In this document: one piece after another, positions 62,490 through 64,000 of the stretch | Position numbering within the stretch: position 1 is the stretch's first letter | Layout: each line of letters begins with the position of its first letter | Assembly (NCBI RefSeq): GCF_000711795.1 | Contig: NZ_KL543977.1 | Span: 62,001-126,000 of the forward strand | DNA length: 64,000 nucleotides | Source of the DNA: Vibrio pacinii DSM 19139 | Lineage (GTDB): Bacteria; Pseudomonadota; Gammaproteobacteria; Enterobacterales; Vibrionaceae | Direction: 5' to 3' | Made by a program: the position numbers and the translations under genes | Notes under the pieces: generated by a model | Database searches by the model: none | Seen by the model: only the letters and a program-made list of their open reading frames with translations | What the model was told of the DNA's origin: nothing

Positions 62490-63590
62490 TTAGGCATTTG
62501 CTGCACGTCGAATATCGAGGCAAAAACTGCTCGAACCAAGACAACTAAGTGTCAATTGACAAGCCGAGTGAATTGGCAAATCTGTAGTGATAAAGTTCTT
62601 CATACAGTTGTCACCAAGAAACACTCCTGCAGGGATGTGCTGAGAAAAGTAACCATTGGCCCATTGCGCATCAAGACCAGCAGGCAGCAGTTCTAACGTG
62701 CCTTCAGACAAGTCTGCGACACCAAAAAGTGCCTTGACTGGCGTACTACAATCAGAACACTTGATGCCTCTTTCAAGTAGAGTGGCAAGATCTTTCAAGT
62801 CGGCATTAAAAGACTTGAGGTTACGCAAATAGTCATGGAATAACGCTCTGACCAGCAAGGTCGTTGCCGCACCGTGCTTTTCTTCGCTCGCAGAGTCGAC
62901 CAGATAAAAAACAAACTGTCCGTTTATCAACCATGCGTAGTCAAAAACCAAGGGCATGACGTCCGTTGACTGCAACAGACGGTAGCTGCACTTCCAATCA
63001 CCTTGGGTGGTATCTTTATCAGGCAATAGCGCATGCAATAAGTCTGTTGCAGCGCTTGGATTATCATCTAAGTACTCTAAGTGCCAATGCAACTCTTGTT
63101 CTTCTGGCACATCACCACTATCGATACGAAACCATTGACTAGAAAAATCCCGCTGGTCACTGAGGTGGTTATCAGAGTCATCTAACGTGTTCTCAATAGC
63201 ACAAGCCAAGTGTTGATGATTGCTAATGGGCTTAGCGAGAAAGTCTTTGATGCCATATCTGAGTGCTCTGGCCACATCGGCTATCTCATCAGTCGCAGAC
63301 ACAACAATAAGCGGCAGCGAGGGGTACTCTAAGCTGACTTCTTCGACGAACTCGATACCATCAAGAATGGGCATCGAAAGATCGCACAAAACCAGATCGG
63401 GTTCATTGGTCCTTAATTTCTGTAAGCCATCTAATCCATCGTGAGCTTCGACGACTTGATAGCCTTGTGCCAATAGAAAACCCGACGTTATGCGACGAAA
63501 AACCGGGTCATCATCTACCAACATAATCATTTTTTGACCCGCATTAGCGAGTGTCGTCGTGTTAGTCGCAACGTCAATTGTTTTATGCAT
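62490..63590 (-). CDS. RssB-like response regulator
   Basis: 366 residues from the ATG at 63590, with GAGGCG upstream. The receiver domain (about 20-140) has the acidic pair in MLVDDDPVFRR, the phospho-acceptor Asp in LVLCDLSMPILDG, Ser/Thr in IVVSATDE and the switch Lys in FLAKPIS. The C-terminal part (about 165-366) resembles a PP2C/SpoIIE-like fold (FDYAWLINGQFVFYLVDSAS, LLVRALFHDYLRNL, LFGVADLSEGTLELLPAGLDAQW), as in RssB. It lacks a DNA-binding domain, so it acts through protein contacts or phosphatase activity. E. coli RssB targets RpoS for ClpXP; whether this one does is unknown. V. cholerae has a comparable regulator near dnaX. Divergent from the lysR gene. Confidence 0.8.
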   Translation of the reverse strand: MHKTIDVATNTTTLANAGQKMIMLVDDDPVFRRITSGFLLAQGYQVVEAHDGLDGLQKLRTNEPDLVLCDLSMPILDGIEFVEEVSLEYPSLPLIVVSATDEIADVARALRYGIKDFLAKPISNHQHLACAIENTLDDSDNHLSDQRDFSSQWFRIDSGDVPEEQELHWHLEYLDDNPSAATDLLHALLPDKDTTQGDWKCSYRLLQSTDVMPLVFDYAWLINGQFVFYLVDSASEEKHGAATTLLVRALFHDYLRNLKSFNADLKDLATLLERGIKCSDCSTPVKALFGVADLSEGTLELLPAGLDAQWANGYFSQHIPAGVFLGDNCMKNFITTDLPIHSACQLTLSCLGSSSFCLDIRRAANA

Positions 63591-63829
63591 ACATCTTCGC
63601 CTCACACCTAAAAAGAACGACTGCTTATATTATTATTGTTATTTGTAGTTAAATCGCTCTTTAAAAGTAGCCCCGAAAGCTAATTTATACAAATCTTCCA
63701 CTTTTGTTCTAGGTTGCATACTATATGTATGGAATATCAAATTTCGCCAAAGTTGTTGATGTGACTCAAGCTTTGACATTTGATATAGATATAAATTAAT
63801 CAAATTGGTAAAAGTGTGTGTCGAACGCA

Positions 63830-64000
63830 ATGAAATTAGATGATCTCAACCTGTTTAGATTGGTGGTAGAAAATGGGAGTTATACCGCAACTTCCCGTAA
63901 AACCATGATTCCTGTCGCTACTATCACGCGACGTATTCAAGCTTTGGAGGAGTCGCTCAATCTACGACTGCTCAATCGTCATGCGCGTAAACTGTCTTTA
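63830..64000 (+). CDS. LysR-family transcriptional regulator (partial, 5' end)
   Basis: 57 codons from the ATG at 63830 to the window edge. The winged-helix N-terminus is typical: MKLDDLNLFRLVVENGSYTATSRK, then VATITRRIQALEESLNLRLLNRHARKLSL. The usual SxxAxxLxxSQ helix is varied (TATSRKTMIPVATITRRI), a form common in LysR proteins that act on aromatic or multidrug genes. The remaining about 240 residues lie outside, so target and ligand cannot be guessed. Divergent from the response regulator across 240 bp. Confidence 0.9.
   Translation, partial: MKLDDLNLFRLVVENGSYTATSRKTMIPVATITRRIQALEESLNLRLLNRHARKLSL

Noticed and set aside
63639..63829. Minus-strand ORF of 63 codons between the response regulator and lysR
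   Set aside because: Lies across the divergent promoter region, has no recognisable product and no good ribosome-binding site.

Overview
This window is chromosomal DNA of a marine gammaproteobacterium, almost certainly a Vibrio. Support comes from an alkaline phosphatase of the Vibrio VAP type, a type VI secretion (T6SS) cluster in the gene order of the V. cholerae VCA0105-VCA0121 locus, and core neighbourhoods (topA, aroA, aat-bpt-infA, yeaC-msrB-gapA-yeaD, recR-ybaB-dnaX-apt-ybaN) arranged as in Vibrio and enteric chromosomes. No rRNA, tRNA, CRISPR array, insertion sequence or prophage was seen.

Layout. 1-17.9 kb is housekeeping: glgC (cut by the left edge), topA, yciN, aroA, a glycine-zipper envelope protein, the N-degron transferases aat and bpt, infA, tdk, cysS, ppiB, lpxH, a degenerate EAL-HDOD protein, ychJ, yeaC, a DUF2989 lipoprotein, msrB, gapA and yeaD. 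17.9-24.6 kb is an AT-rich accessory segment: a secreted protein of unknown function, a 1265-residue RHS/YD-repeat shell of the insecticidal TcC type, and a separate overlapping gene for the RHS core plus a toxin-like tail. That last gene starts with a near-perfect twin-arginine (Tat) signal. 24.7-34.9 kb carries rlmA, a ChaN-like lipoprotein, a small tail-anchored-looking protein, alkaline phosphatase, a multidomain GH18 chitinase, an MscS channel and ycgN.

34.9-57.0 kb is a complete-looking T6SS structural and regulatory cluster, all on the minus strand: PAAR tip, Sel1-like protein, sheath TssB/TssC, baseplate TssE/F/G/K, FHA protein VasC, membrane complex TssJ/L/M, ClpV recycling ATPase, sigma-54 activator VasH, VasI, TssA and VasL. 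It has no hcp or vgrG, so tube and spike must be encoded elsewhere. 57.5-64 kb returns to core genes: a YkgJ-type cysteine cluster protein, recR, ybaB, dnaX with an in-frame A AAA AAG slippery site followed at once by a -1 frame stop, apt, ybaN (apparently with a non-AUG start), a 43-codon membrane micro-protein, an RssB-like response regulator, and the start of a LysR regulator.

The most unusual feature is the split RHS locus at 18.3-24.5 kb, where a Tat signal lies exactly at the junction between YD-repeat shell and RHS core. Other leads are the dnaX frameshift signal, the non-AUG ybaN start, orphan intrinsic terminators that could end small RNAs, and several inverted repeats upstream of T6SS genes.
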